Shown here: one piece after another, positions 1 to 6,909 of the stretch
Layout: each line of letters starts with the position of its first letter
How positions within the stretch are numbered: position 1 is the first letter of the stretch
Assembly (NCBI GenBank): GCA_012799075.1
Contig: JAAZLZ010000335.1
Coordinates: forward strand, 1-9,953
DNA from: Bacillota bacterium
GTDB lineage: Bacteria; Bacillota; Limnochordia; JAAZLZ01
Direction: 5' to 3'
DNA: 9,953 bases
The notes under the pieces: generated by a model
What the model was told of the DNA's origin: nothing
Seen by the model: the letters and a program-made list of their open reading frames with translations, nothing else
The model's database searches: none
Made by a program: the position numbers and the translations under genes

Positions 1-18
1 GCGGCTCTGGCGAGGTGA
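1..18 (+). CDS. 3' end of upstream gene, probably spoIIIAE (partial)
   Basis: Reading frame 1 gives five codons (AALAR) and a TGA stop that directly abuts the ATG of the next gene at 19. In spoIIIA operons the gene before spoIIIAF is spoIIIAE, a polytopic membrane protein of the SpoIIIA-SpoIIQ channel. The identification rests on gene order only; five residues cannot be recognised. Frame 3 stays open to 212, but that is an overlap of the real spoIIIAF frame. Confidence 0.4.
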   Translation, partial: AALAR

Positions 19-543
19 ATGCCCTTGCGACAATGGCTGCAAAACCTGATCATTTTGGTCTTTGTTGTGGTATTCCTGGAAGCTCTATTGCCCAAGAACA
101 GCGTTCGGGGTTTTGTCCAGCTTGTAATCGGCCTTGTCCTGATTGCAGCAATTCTCGAGCCAATGCTAGCTTTAACGGGACTAAGAATCGATTGGGAGCT
201 ACCCACCATTAGTGGAGAGCGGGAAAGCTTCCCTTTGGAAGCAGGTCTTAACCTGCGGCAAGGGGCCCTTGCCCGGCTGACAGGGGATCATGTCTCCCGC
301 TTGAACGACCAAGCTGGGGCCTTTCTGGCCCTGACCCCCGGGGTGGAAGATGCAAGGGTGCAGGCTTTGCTGTCAGAAGGCCGCATTGATCGGGTTATCG
401 TCGACCTTCAGCTAATCCCGGGGGAGAAGCAAGATGCGTGGGATGAGAAGGTGATTCCCTTTATCGCCCGATTCTACGGTCTTGGTCACGGGGCCGTCGA
501 GGTGCATTACAGGGAGGGTGGGAGCAGTGGGACTTCTCGATAA
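19..543 (+). CDS. spoIIIAF: Stage III sporulation protein AF
   Basis: Encodes 174 residues of the SpoIIIAF family, a mother-cell membrane protein of the SpoIIIA-SpoIIQ complex that joins mother cell and forespore after engulfment. The N terminus has the family layout: a short amphipathic start, a first membrane helix at about residues 8-24 ending in FLEALLP, a polar turn (KNSVRG), and a second helix at about 32-51 with VIGLVLIAAILEP. The remaining 120 or so residues form a soluble domain ending in a hydrophilic tail. The ATG at 19 directly follows the preceding stop, with GAGGTG overlapping that stop region as a close ribosome-binding site. The 3' end overlaps spoIIIAG by 17 bases, which implies translational coupling. 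It is slightly shorter than typical family members. Expression is expected under mother-cell sigma-E from a promoter outside this window. Confidence 0.9.
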   Translation: MPLRQWLQNLIILVFVVVFLEALLPKNSVRGFVQLVIGLVLIAAILEPMLALTGLRIDWELPTISGERESFPLEAGLNLRQGALARLTGDHVSRLNDQAGAFLALTPGVEDARVQALLSEGRIDRVIVDLQLIPGEKQDAWDEKVIPFIARFYGLGHGAVEVHYREGGSSGTSR

Positions 544-1150
544 TTGGCATAAATGGTGGCGGCAAGGGCCTGAAAAGGGGGATGAAGAGGGCCTTTTGAA
601 CCTCAATCCTTCCCAGACGCGTCGGGCCAAGTTGACGGTGGTCATTCTCCTGGCTGGTCTGGTTCTCCTGGTGAGTACTGCTCCAGAGCGAAAGCCCGCG
701 GTCCAGAGTGTGGCCGAACCAGCTTTGCTTTCAGCCCCCGAGGAAGTATGGTCGGATTTCCAGACACGCTTGGAACGGTCCCTAGTCGGCACCCTGACCC
801 AAATTGCCGGAGTGGGGGAGGTAAGGGTCTTGCTGACGGTGGACGGTTCCCGACGGGAGTATCTAGCCAATCAGACAAAGGAGGTGAGAACCACCGTTGA
901 GAATGACCGGGCCGGCGTTGAGCGACAAATCACCGAGGAAAGGACAACGATCCAATACGTTCTTGTCACCGATAATGCCCGCAAGGGAGAGCAGCCTATC
1001 ATTGTTCAGGAAGGCCGGCCTCCTATCAGAGGAGTACTAGTAATTGCCGACGGGGCCCGGGACCCCCGGGTCAGACTCGACATTTTGCGGGCGGTGGAGA
1101 CAGTCCTGGGGGTGCCAGCCCACAGGATACAAGTCATGCCGAGAAAGTAG
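527..1150 (+). CDS. spoIIIAG: Stage III sporulation protein AG
   Basis: Encodes about 207 residues of SpoIIIAG, which in Bacillus forms a large ring in the intermembrane space of the forespore channel. A Trp-rich N terminus (NWHKWW) precedes one membrane helix at about residues 35-50 (LTVVILLAGLVLLVS). After a linker comes the ring-building module with IAGVGEVRVLLTV, a long polar beta insertion (about 105-140), then GVLVIADGARDPRVR and a closing VLGVPAHRIQVM strand, the fold shared with YscJ/FliF secretion rings. The frame is open from 482, but the GTG at 527 is preferred: it follows a GGGAGGGTGGGAG purine stretch and begins with the family-like GLLDNW. A GTG at 518 is a possible alternative. 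The gene overlaps spoIIIAF and ends directly against spoIIIAH. Confidence 0.9.
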   Translation: MGLLDNWHKWWRQGPEKGDEEGLLNLNPSQTRRAKLTVVILLAGLVLLVSTAPERKPAVQSVAEPALLSAPEEVWSDFQTRLERSLVGTLTQIAGVGEVRVLLTVDGSRREYLANQTKEVRTTVENDRAGVERQITEERTTIQYVLVTDNARKGEQPIIVQEGRPPIRGVLVIADGARDPRVRLDILRAVETVLGVPAHRIQVMPRK

Positions 1151-1747
1151 GTGAGCAAAGTGTTTTATGTGATTGGTAAGCGTACCAGCCGATTGATTCT
1201 CCTGGCCCTAATCCTACTTGTTCTGGGGCTTTGCTACCTGTATGTGTTTCCCCGGGGAGGAAAGCAGGACCAGGACCTGGTCGATGGGCAATTGATTGAG
1301 ATTAGTGCGGAGACTTTGCCGGCAACGGCTCCCCTCCAACGATTGGAGACCCTTACCGTTCCGAAAAGGGACGTGGTGGAGGTGGCTCCCCTGCGGACGG
1401 ACTTCTTCAGTGAATATCGCTGGGAAAGGGAGCGTTCCCGCAGTCGGCAGACATCGTATCTGGAAGAAATCTTCATGGATCCCACGATTCAACCTGCTCG
1501 CCGGGCGGAGACGGAGGCAAGGCTTTGGCACCTAACCCAGTTAAGCCATAAGGAGACGGAGTTGGAAAATTTAATCAGGGCCAAGGGCCATCGGGACGCG
1601 GTGGTGGTATTGACTGCCGACAGTGCCAATGTAGTTGTGGATGGTCAGGTGGATGCGGTGCAAGCGGCTCAAATCGGTGAGGTGGTCAACCGTATGGCTG
1701 GGGTGACCATGGAGCGGATCACGATTATTGACGGAATTGAGCAGTGA
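1151..1747 (+). CDS. spoIIIAH: Stage III sporulation protein AH
   Basis: Encodes 198 residues of SpoIIIAH, the mother-cell channel subunit that contacts forespore SpoIIQ across the intermembrane space. One membrane helix lies at about residues 14-33 (RLILLALILLVLGLCYLYVF), followed by a variable linker. The C-terminal domain has the family pattern: a helix with YRWERERSRSRQ, DPTIQPARRAETEARL, then alternating strands with VVVLTADSANVVVDG and MERITII, a YscJ/FliF-like fold. The GTG start immediately follows the spoIIIAG TAG stop; only a weak purine stretch (GAGAAAG) precedes it, so translation probably depends on coupling. It is the last gene of the spoIIIA group, and a terminator-like hairpin follows about 65 bases downstream. 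Confidence 0.9.
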   Translation: MSKVFYVIGKRTSRLILLALILLVLGLCYLYVFPRGGKQDQDLVDGQLIEISAETLPATAPLQRLETLTVPKRDVVEVAPLRTDFFSEYRWERERSRSRQTSYLEEIFMDPTIQPARRAETEARLWHLTQLSHKETELENLIRAKGHRDAVVVLTADSANVVVDGQVDAVQAAQIGEVVNRMAGVTMERITIIDGIEQ

Positions 1748-1811
1748 CTTTTCCGGGAGAAGAAGGATTTTGGTCCAGCAAGACGAAAGAAACACCCATG
1801 ACTGAACCATG

Positions 1812-1847
1812 TGGCCCCGGGGAATAATGCCTCCGGGGCTGGCTTTC
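1812..1847 (+). terminator. Hairpin, possible terminator of spoIIIA operon
   Basis: GCCCCGG (1814-1820) pairs with CCGGGGC (1833-1839), and the inner GG (1821-1822) pairs with CC (1830-1831) across a one-base bulge; G-U pairs extend the outside. The loop is AATAATG. Only a weak pyrimidine run (GCTTTC) follows instead of a T tract, so the terminator is imperfect. Its position after the last spoIIIA gene and before accB fits a boundary between operons. Confidence 0.5.
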
Positions 1848-1870
1848 ATCAGAATTGGTAAAGATATACT
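1843..1870 (+). promoter_or_regulatory. Possible weak sigma-A-type promoter for accB-accC
   Basis: TATACT at 1865-1870 is a good -10 box. The best -35 at usable spacing is CTTTCA (1843-1848, 16 bp), a poor match. Transcription would start near 1877, inside the inverted repeat at 1872-1888. The gene break, the upstream hairpin and the functional change from sporulation to lipid synthesis make a promoter here likely, but the exact boxes are uncertain. Confidence 0.35.
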
Positions 1871-1871
1871 T

Positions 1872-1888
1872 GTTGGGTTTTTCCCAAC
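1872..1888 (+). repeat. Perfect 6-bp inverted repeat with T5 loop upstream of accB
   Basis: GTTGGG (1872-1877) and CCCAAC (1883-1888) are perfect inverted copies around TTTTT. The repeat overlaps the expected transcription start of the accB promoter and lies about 38 bases before the start codon. It may be an operator half-site pair or a small 5'-leader hairpin. It does not resemble the FapR operator I know from Bacillus fatty-acid genes. Confidence 0.4.
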
Positions 1889-1926
1889 TGGGGATTGGTG
1901 CACCTTGGTTCTAAAGGGGGATGTGG

Positions 1927-2385
1927 ATGAATCTCGATGAGATAAAAGAACTCTTACAGGCGTTAAGTGCAAGCGATGTGGCCGAACTTGAACTGGAAAC
2001 GGACAAGGTGCGGCTGCACCTGAAGAAAGCAGTCGTCTTTGCGCCCCAAGAAAGTCAACGAAATGAAGGGACCTTTCCACGGCCGCTGGTGACTGGGCAA
2101 GTATTGCCGCTGGAGGTATCTGCGGCTCCGTCGGAACAAGAGACGGTGATCATCGCTGCACCTATGGTAGGCACCTTTTACCGGGCGCCGGCTCCTGATG
2201 CTCCTCCGTATGTGGAAGTCGGTGACAGTATTGAAGAGGGTCAACCCCTCTGCATCATCGAGGCCATGAAGCTGATGAATGAAATTGAAGCTGATGTGGC
2301 CGGCATCATCAAGGAGATCCTGGTGGAGAACGAACAGCCCGTTGAGTACGGCCAACCTTTGTTTATCGTTGAGAAGCTTGCCTAG
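1927..2385 (+). CDS. accB: Biotin carboxyl carrier protein of acetyl-CoA carboxylase
   Basis: Encodes about 152 residues. AccB carries the biotin that AccC carboxylates and the AccA/AccD transferase uses to make malonyl-CoA, the first step of fatty-acid synthesis. The N terminus (NLDEIKELLQALSASDVAELELE) is typical AccB, followed by a Pro/Ser/Glu-rich linker at about 40-75. The biotinyl domain starts at APMVGTFYRAPAPDAPPYVEVGD and contains the EAMKLMNEI signature; the biotinylated lysine is residue 115 (codon at 2269). The ATG at 1927 is preferred over 1921 because AAAGGGGG (1913-1920) lies six bases upstream of it but touches the ATG at 1921. accC follows 11 bases after the stop, so the two subunits are cotranscribed. 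Confidence 0.95.
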   Translation: MNLDEIKELLQALSASDVAELELETDKVRLHLKKAVVFAPQESQRNEGTFPRPLVTGQVLPLEVSAAPSEQETVIIAAPMVGTFYRAPAPDAPPYVEVGDSIEEGQPLCIIEAMKLMNEIEADVAGIIKEILVENEQPVEYGQPLFIVEKLA

Positions 2386-2396
2386 GGGGAGAAGAC

Positions 2397-3752
2397 TTGT
2401 TTCGAAAGGTGTTAATCGCAAACAGGGGGGAGATCGCCCTCCGAATTATCCGTGCTTGTCACGAACTGGACATCAGAACGGTGGCCATCTATTCAGAGGC
2501 GGATGCCAATTCCCTTCACGTAGCCTATGCCGATGAGGCTTATTGTGTAGGTCCAGCCCCATCATCACAAAGTTACCTCAATATTCCCAACATCATCAGC
2601 ACTGCCCTTATCTCCGGTGCCGATGCCATCCATCCGGCTTATGGGTATCTGGCCGAGCGGGCCCATTTCGCCGAAATCTGCCGGGCTAATGGACTGGCCT
2701 TCATCGGGCCTTCCCCGGAGACAATTGAGCGAATGGGGGATAAGGCGGCGGCTAAAAGAGCCATGGAGGAGGCCGGAGTGCCCGTTATCCCTGGAAGCCT
2801 GGGCGGTGTGGAAAGCGACCGGGAGGCTGCTGGGATTGCCCGGGAGATCGGTTATCCTGTTATCGTCAAAGCTGCGGCAGGCGGCGGCGGCAAGGGAATG
2901 CGGGTGGCCTACGATGAGAAGGAGCTGCTGCGGGTTTTAGCCCCGGCGCGGGCTGAGTCGGAAGCCGCCTTCGGCAGCGGAGTGGTATACCTAGAGAAGT
3001 TTGTCACCAAACCTCGCCACGTCGAAATCCAGCTCCTCGTTGATTCCTACGGAAAGGCAGTCCATTTGGGTGAACGGGAGTGTTCACTGCAGCGCCGCCA
3101 CCAAAAACTCTTGGAAGAAGCTCCTAGTCCCATCATGACTGGGGAGCTCCGGGAGGCCATGGGGGAAGCTGCCATTACAGGGGCCTTGGCGGTCAATTAC
3201 GTTAATGCGGGAACAGTGGAATTTCTCCTCGACAGTGAAGGCCGCTACTATTTCATGGAGATGAACACCCGCATCCAGGTGGAACACCCGGTGACTGAGA
3301 TGGTCACAGGGGTCGATCTTGTCCGGGAACAGCTGCTTATCGCCGCGGGCGAGCCCTTAAGCTGCAATCAGGAGGACATCTCCATGACAGGTCATGCCAT
3401 CGAGTGTCGGATTACCGCTGAAGACCCCTATCGAAAGTTCCTGCCGTGTCCCGGGAGAATCAAGACCTATCGCCCGCCGGGGGGACCGGGGATTCGCGTC
3501 GACAGTGCCGCCTACGAGGGGTGGGATGTAACTTCTTATTATGATTCCATGTTTGCCAAGGTAATCGCGTGGGCGCCCACCCGGGATAGAGCCATCAACC
3601 GGATGAGGGCCGCCTTGCGGGAGTTTACCATTGACGGCATTGCCCACACGATCCCCTTCCATCTGGAGATCCTCGACGATCCATTTTTCCGACGGGGAGA
3701 ACTGTCAACGGACTTCATAGAGACCCGTTTTCTCGCCAAGAACGCTCTGTGA
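2397..3752 (+). CDS. accC: Biotin carboxylase subunit of acetyl-CoA carboxylase
   Basis: Encodes 451 residues, full length for AccC. The enzyme uses ATP and bicarbonate to carboxylate biotin on AccB. The order is the N-terminal biotin carboxylase domain (FRKVLIANRGEIALRIIRAC), the ATP-grasp domain with the glycine-rich loop GGGGKGMR at about 162-169, ERECSLQRRHQKLLEEAPS at about 226-244, and the catalytic strand EMNTRIQVEHPVTEMVTG. E288, N290 and R292 fall at the same numbers as the catalytic residues of the E. coli enzyme. The C-terminal domain ends with TDFIETRFL. The TTG start at 2397 is supported by GGGGGAG (2385-2391) five bases upstream and by the immediate match to the conserved N terminus. 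No truncation or missing catalytic residue is visible. Confidence 0.97.
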   Translation: MFRKVLIANRGEIALRIIRACHELDIRTVAIYSEADANSLHVAYADEAYCVGPAPSSQSYLNIPNIISTALISGADAIHPAYGYLAERAHFAEICRANGLAFIGPSPETIERMGDKAAAKRAMEEAGVPVIPGSLGGVESDREAAGIAREIGYPVIVKAAAGGGGKGMRVAYDEKELLRVLAPARAESEAAFGSGVVYLEKFVTKPRHVEIQLLVDSYGKAVHLGERECSLQRRHQKLLEEAPSPIMTGELREAMGEAAITGALAVNYVNAGTVEFLLDSEGRYYFMEMNTRIQVEHPVTEMVTGVDLVREQLLIAAGEPLSCNQEDISMTGHAIECRITAEDPYRKFLPCPGRIKTYRPPGGPGIRVDSAAYEGWDVTSYYDSMFAKVIAWAPTRDRAINRMRAALREFTIDGIAHTIPFHLEILDDPFFRRGELSTDFIETRFLAKNAL

Positions 3753-3781
3753 TTGTTCTTGGCACCATCCTTTGATATACT
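3753..3781 (+). promoter_or_regulatory. Extended -10 promoter for the Asp23-family operon
   Basis: TATACT (3776-3781) is preceded by TG plus one base (3773-3774), the extended -10 element of sigma-A promoters. TTGTTC (3753-3758) sits exactly 17 bp upstream as a -35 with half-consensus. It lies in the 62-base gap after accC and would start a transcript near 3788, just ahead of the ribosome-binding site. It would allow the Asp23/AmaP/DUF2273 genes and those downstream to be expressed independently of accBC. Confidence 0.55.
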
Positions 3782-3814
3782 AAGGGTGCATCCAGCAAAT
3801 GGAGGTGGACAGAG

Positions 3815-4201
3815 TTGGCTGATACTAAGGATAGAACTGAATTGGGCGAACTGAGGATTGCCAATGAAGTGGTGGGCATCATCGCTGGACTTGCAGCTAC
3901 AGAGATTGAGGGTGTTGCCGGGATGAGCGGCGGCATCGCCGGCGGCATTGCCGAGATGCTTGGCCGAAAGAATCTGTCCAAGGGGGTCAAAGTGGAAGTA
4001 GGGGAGGAGCAGGCTGCGGTAGACCTGTTCATCATCGTCAACTACGGAGTGCGGATCCCGGATGTGGCTTGGAAGATTCAGGAAAATGTGAAGCGGGCCA
4101 TCGAGGGGATGACGGGACTGCAAGTGGTTGAAGTTAATGTCAATATCCAGGGTGTCCACTTCCCCCAGGAGGAAAAGCCCGAGGAGGTCCGGGTTAGATA
4201 A
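3815..4201 (+). CDS. Asp23/Gls24 family (DUF322) envelope protein, YqhY-like
   Basis: Encodes 128 residues of the Asp23/Gls24 (DUF322) family. Recognisable are LGELRIANEVVGIIAGLAATEIEGVAGMSGG near the N terminus, the glycine-rich IAGGIAEMLGRKNLSKGVKVEVG, the strand AAVDLFIIVNYGVRIPDVAWKIQENVKRAIEGMTGL and the closing VVEVNVNIQGVHF. The family is soluble and associates with the membrane through AmaP; Staphylococcus Asp23 is the alkaline shock protein, and Bacillus YqhY, encoded next to accBC as here, has been linked to acetyl-CoA carboxylase balance. The TTG start at 3815 has GGAGGTGG (3801-3808) six bases upstream. The biochemical role of the family is not established. The gene following it encodes the probable membrane anchor. 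Confidence 0.9.
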   Translation: MADTKDRTELGELRIANEVVGIIAGLAATEIEGVAGMSGGIAGGIAEMLGRKNLSKGVKVEVGEEQAAVDLFIIVNYGVRIPDVAWKIQENVKRAIEGMTGLQVVEVNVNIQGVHFPQEEKPEEVRVR

Positions 4202-4235
4202 CCCGCACCTCAAGAGGAGGAGATATTGGTGCGGG
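4202..4235 (+). promoter_or_regulatory. Perfect 8-bp hairpin covering the amaP start codon
   Basis: CCCGCACC (4202-4209) and GGTGCGGG (4228-4235) are exact inverted copies. The left arm begins on the base after the TAA stop of the Asp23 gene; the 18-base loop exposes AAGAGGAGGAG, the ribosome-binding site of amaP, while the right arm contains the start codon (all of GTG 4229, or the last base of TTG 4226). Ribosomes finishing the Asp23 gene would melt the left arm, which suggests strict translational coupling. Confidence 0.6.
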
Positions 4236-4768
4236 CACATGATCGTGTGATCCTGGTGGTTCTCTCCCTGGTTTTCTTAATATTGTCGTTGCTGGCCTTT
4301 GCTTTGGTATGGGGATGGAATCCGGCCGAGCAAGTATTTCACTGGTTGGATTACATGGCCCGTTTTGACGGCAAAAAGCCGATGGCAGCGGGCATTGTCT
4401 TGTTGTTGCTCAGTCTTTACATATTCCGACTGGCCATTAGGGACATGGGGTCCGCCCCTCCTTTAGTATGGGAGAGCGAGTTCGGTCAAGTACACATCAG
4501 CATGTCCGCCCTGGAAAGCCTAATCCAGCGTTCAGCCCAGGATGTGGCCGGGGTGCAGGATGTGGAAACTAAGGTTAGGGCCCGGTCGGAGGGAGTGGGC
4601 ATCCTCTTGAGTTTGAAGGTGCTCCCCGATGTGAGTATTCCCGCGGCAGTCGAAGCGGTTCAGGCGCGAGTAAAAGACTATTTGAAACAGACAACGGGAC
4701 TGGACATAGCGGATATCCAGGTGAAAGTAAAGAGCCTAGTCCGGGAGAAGAAGCTGAGGGTGGAGTAG
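4226..4768 (+). CDS. amaP: Alkaline shock response membrane anchor protein AmaP
   Basis: Encodes 180 residues. AmaP anchors Asp23-family proteins to the cytoplasmic membrane. The N terminus is a membrane helix at about residues 8-30, an extracytoplasmic stretch at 31-50, and a second helix at about 53-70. The cytoplasmic domain from about 85 on (VHISMSALESLIQRSAQDVAGVQDVETKV, then VKDYLKQTTGLDIADIQVKVK) resembles the Asp23 fold itself, which is typical of AmaP. The frame can start at TTG 4226 or at GTG 4229; the AAGAGGAGGAG site favours either, with a slightly better spacing for GTG. The start is buried in the hairpin at 4202-4235. The order Asp23 gene, amaP, DUF2273 gene is the usual cluster, and it supports a complex at the membrane. 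Confidence 0.85.
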   Translation: MVRAHDRVILVVLSLVFLILSLLAFALVWGWNPAEQVFHWLDYMARFDGKKPMAAGIVLLLLSLYIFRLAIRDMGSAPPLVWESEFGQVHISMSALESLIQRSAQDVAGVQDVETKVRARSEGVGILLSLKVLPDVSIPAAVEAVQARVKDYLKQTTGLDIADIQVKVKSLVREKKLRVE

Positions 4769-4788
4769 GGAAGTGAGGTGCTCCGGAG

Positions 4789-5007
4789 ATGGAGGAGCTG
4801 TGGGATCAGATACGGAGGGCTATACATCGCCATAAAGGCCGCTTCTGGGGGAGCGTTATCGGGCTGGTTGTGGCACTTCTTATCCTGCGATTTGGGTTTT
4901 GGAGAGCCCTCTTCATTTGTTTTTGCCTTCTGGTGGGTTATTTTGTGGGCAGCCTAGTGGAAAGGGAAGAGCTGCCGGAACTGCTCAGGCGTCTCTGGCC
5001 GCGTTGA
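4789..5007 (+). CDS. DUF2273 family small membrane protein
   Basis: Encodes 72 residues. An amphipathic N terminus (MEELWDQIRRAIHRHKGRF) leads into two closely spaced membrane helices at about 20-36 and 39-56, and a short charged tail ends in LLRRLWPR. The pattern WDQI...HKGRFWGSVIGLVVALLILRFGFWRALF is characteristic of DUF2273 proteins encoded beside Asp23 and AmaP. Its function is unknown; a role in organising the Asp23/AmaP complex at the membrane is an inference from the gene cluster. The ATG at 4789 is preceded by a GTGAGGTG stretch about ten bases upstream and GGAG directly before it. It is 20 bases after amaP. Confidence 0.85.
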   Translation: MEELWDQIRRAIHRHKGRFWGSVIGLVVALLILRFGFWRALFICFCLLVGYFVGSLVEREELPELLRRLWPR

Positions 5008-5022
5008 TGGGGGGAAAATCAG

Positions 5023-5436
5023 TTGAGTAGAAGGGCGGGCCGAGAATCGGCTCTGAAGGTGCTTTTTCAGATTGACGTTGGCAAATGCGATTGGGAGCTC
5101 AGTTTGGAAAACACCGTGGCTGTCGACGGTTTGTCGCCCGCGGGTGCTTCTTTTTGTCGTCAACTAGTCCAAGGGGTCTTAAGGGACCGACAGGCTATTG
5201 ACGATTTAATCACTCGCAATGCCATCGATTGGAAGCTGGACCGAATGGCTAACATCGACAGAAATATCCTGCGGATTGCAGTCTTTGAGAGCATGTACGG
5301 CCGCCTTGTCCCCGTTGGGGTAGCTATCAACGAGGCAGTGGAGCTGGCCAAAATCTACGGGGATGACGAATCGAGCAAGTTTGTCAACGGGGTCTTGGGT
5401 GCCATTGCCCGGTCCCAGGTGGGAGAGAGCCACTGA
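5023..5436 (+). CDS. nusB: Transcription antitermination factor NusB
   Basis: Encodes 137 residues, the usual NusB length. NusB with NusE (ribosomal protein S10) binds boxA RNA and supports antitermination, mainly on rRNA operons. The start SRRAGRESALKVLFQIDVG and the central VQGVLRDRQAIDDLITRNAIDWKLDRMANIDRNILRIAVFE, followed by VPVGVAINEAVELAKIYGDDESSKFVNGVLGAI, are strongly diagnostic of the all-helical family. The TTG at 5023 has GGGGGG (5009-5014) eight bases upstream; the ATG overlapping the previous stop at 5007 leads only to a seven-codon frame. The stop overlaps the xseA start by one base (TGATG). folD, which lies here in Bacillus subtilis, is missing. Confidence 0.95.
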   Translation: MSRRAGRESALKVLFQIDVGKCDWELSLENTVAVDGLSPAGASFCRQLVQGVLRDRQAIDDLITRNAIDWKLDRMANIDRNILRIAVFESMYGRLVPVGVAINEAVELAKIYGDDESSKFVNGVLGAIARSQVGESH

Positions 5437-6662
5437 TGTGGCCTGCTGAACCGAAGATTTGGACGGTGGCCGAGGCAACTCGACGGATCGAAGGTGCGTT
5501 AAGTGCCGATCCGGTCCTGCAAAGCATTTTGATCCGGGGAGAGATCTCCAACTATAAGCGTCACACCTCGGGCCACACTTACTTCACCCTCAAGGATGCC
5601 AAGGCACGACTCCGCTGCGTCTTGTTTCGCCGCTATGGACAAGCAGTCTCCTTTCCTCTCCACGATGGGCTCGAGGTGCTGGCGGCAGGCAGGATCGGCG
5701 TTTATCCGCCCAACGGGGATTACCAGCTGTATGTGGAGGAGATCGTCCCGGCAGGAGTGGGACTCCTCCATTATGCTTTTCAGCAGCTGAGGGACAAGCT
5801 GGCGGCGGAAGGCCTATTCGATCCGGAGCGGAAACGTCCCTTGCCGGCTTTTCCACATCGTCTCGGGGTGATCACTTCGCTGCAAGGGGCTGCCCTGCGG
5901 GACATAGTAACCGTCGCTCGGCGCCGCAATCCTAGGATCGATATTATCGTCGCCCCGGCCACTGTCCAAGGAAGCGAAGGTCCGGCCAGCATTATTAGCG
6001 CCTTGAATCTGTGCAATCGCTACGGCGAGCTTGACGTCATTATCCTAGGAAGAGGCGGGGGCTCCCTTGAGGACCTGTGGTCTTTTAACGATGAAGACGT
6101 TGCCCGGTCCGTTTATTCATCCTCGATCCCCGTGATTTCCGCTGTGGGCCATGAGACGGATGTAACCATTACGGATTTGGTGGCCGATCACCGAGCGCCT
6201 ACCCCTTCGGCTGCGGCGGAAATGGCCGTTCCTGATGTTGGCGCGATCGCAACCAAGCTGAACAGCCTCAAGGAGCGTCTCTGCCGGATGGGTCAAAAAC
6301 GCGTCGATCAAGGGCGCAAGCAGGTGGGGCGCCTAGCTGAGCGAAGTGTCCTCCAACGGCCTGAAGAACGACTGAACCGGTTGCGGCTCACCTTGGATGA
6401 GCGGGAGCGTTCATTGCTGTTGGCAGTGCGCAATGGGTACAGGCTAAACAAAGAGAAATTGACCAGTCTGGCGGGAAGGCTGGAGCTCCTCAGTCCCCTG
6501 GGCACTTTGGCCCGGGGCTATAGCATCTGTCAACTGCCCGATGGGCTGATTCTGCGCCGGGCTCGGGATGCCCACATGGGAGATGTCTTGCATATCATCC
6601 TCGGGGAAGGAAAGTTGCATGCCCAGATCCAGAAGATTTGCCGGGAAGGAAGTGGAGGCTAG
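5436..6662 (+). CDS. xseA: Exodeoxyribonuclease VII large subunit
   Basis: Encodes 408 residues, in the normal range for XseA. With XseB it forms exonuclease VII, which degrades single-stranded DNA from both ends and acts in DNA repair. The N-terminal OB-fold (IWTVAEATRRIEGALSADPVLQSILIRGEISNYKRHTSGHTYFTLKD, about 1-105) binds DNA. The catalytic domain follows, with RLGVITSLQGAALRDIVTVARRRNP, GRGGGSLEDLWSFNDEDVARS at about 205-225 and PVISAVGHETDVTITDLVADHRAPTPSAAAE at about 230-262. The C-terminal half is a long coiled-coil-like helix that collects XseB copies, then a LARGYSI strand. The ATG at 5436 overlaps the nusB stop and has GGGAGAGAG six bases upstream. Confidence 0.97.
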   Translation: MWPAEPKIWTVAEATRRIEGALSADPVLQSILIRGEISNYKRHTSGHTYFTLKDAKARLRCVLFRRYGQAVSFPLHDGLEVLAAGRIGVYPPNGDYQLYVEEIVPAGVGLLHYAFQQLRDKLAAEGLFDPERKRPLPAFPHRLGVITSLQGAALRDIVTVARRRNPRIDIIVAPATVQGSEGPASIISALNLCNRYGELDVIILGRGGGSLEDLWSFNDEDVARSVYSSSIPVISAVGHETDVTITDLVADHRAPTPSAAAEMAVPDVGAIATKLNSLKERLCRMGQKRVDQGRKQVGRLAERSVLQRPEERLNRLRLTLDERERSLLLAVRNGYRLNKEKLTSLAGRLELLSPLGTLARGYSICQLPDGLILRRARDAHMGDVLHIILGEGKLHAQIQKICREGSGG

Positions 6663-6907
6663 TGAAGGAAATCAACTGGGAAGACATCGACTTTGAAGAG
6701 GCCTGCAGCCTGCTAGAAGAGGTTGTTCGGCTGCTCGAAGGCGGCGAAACCAGTCTCGAAGAATCCCTGGCCTTATTTGAACAAGGCATCAAATTGATAC
6801 GCTTCTGTAATGAATGCCTGGACAAGGCCGAAGGACGGATTAGGGTGCTTGTGGATGAAGGTTTTGGCCCTGATCTACGGGATCTTGCCCAAGGAGGAGT
6901 GGGATAA
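6662..6907 (+). CDS. xseB: Exodeoxyribonuclease VII small subunit
   Basis: Encodes about 81 residues, the normal size of XseB, the small helical-hairpin subunit that packs in several copies on XseA. The family core is DFEEACSLLEEVVRLLEGGETSLEESLALFEQGIKLIRFCNECLDKAEGRIRVL, two helices with the ETSLEESL turn. The GTG at 6662 shares one base with the TAG stop of xseA, so the two are translationally coupled; GGAGG at 6654-6658 is close to it. A TTG at 6638 would add eight residues and is less likely. The stop is two bases before the ispA start, so the three genes form one transcription unit. Confidence 0.93.
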   Translation: MKEINWEDIDFEEACSLLEEVVRLLEGGETSLEESLALFEQGIKLIRFCNECLDKAEGRIRVLVDEGFGPDLRDLAQGGVG

Positions 6908-6909
6908 CA

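Noticed and set aside
412..870. A 152-codon - strand frame opposite spoIIIAF/spoIIIAG
   Set aside because: It is the complement of two recognised sporulation genes, with no start signals and no known domain.
3760..3775. TTGGCACC-ATCC-TTTGA resembling a sigma-54 promoter
   Set aside because: The -12 GC pair needed for sigma-54 is absent at the right spacing (TG instead), while the same stretch makes a good extended -10 sigma-A promoter.
3539..4240. A 233-codon - strand frame opposite the accC end and the Asp23 gene
   Set aside because: The + strand has two clearly conserved genes and a promoter here; the - strand frame is a codon-bias shadow without recognisable domains.
5007..5030. ATG overlapping the DUF2273 gene stop as a start for nusB
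   Set aside because: It is in another frame and stops after seven codons; TTG 5023 gives the conserved NusB N terminus with a proper binding site.
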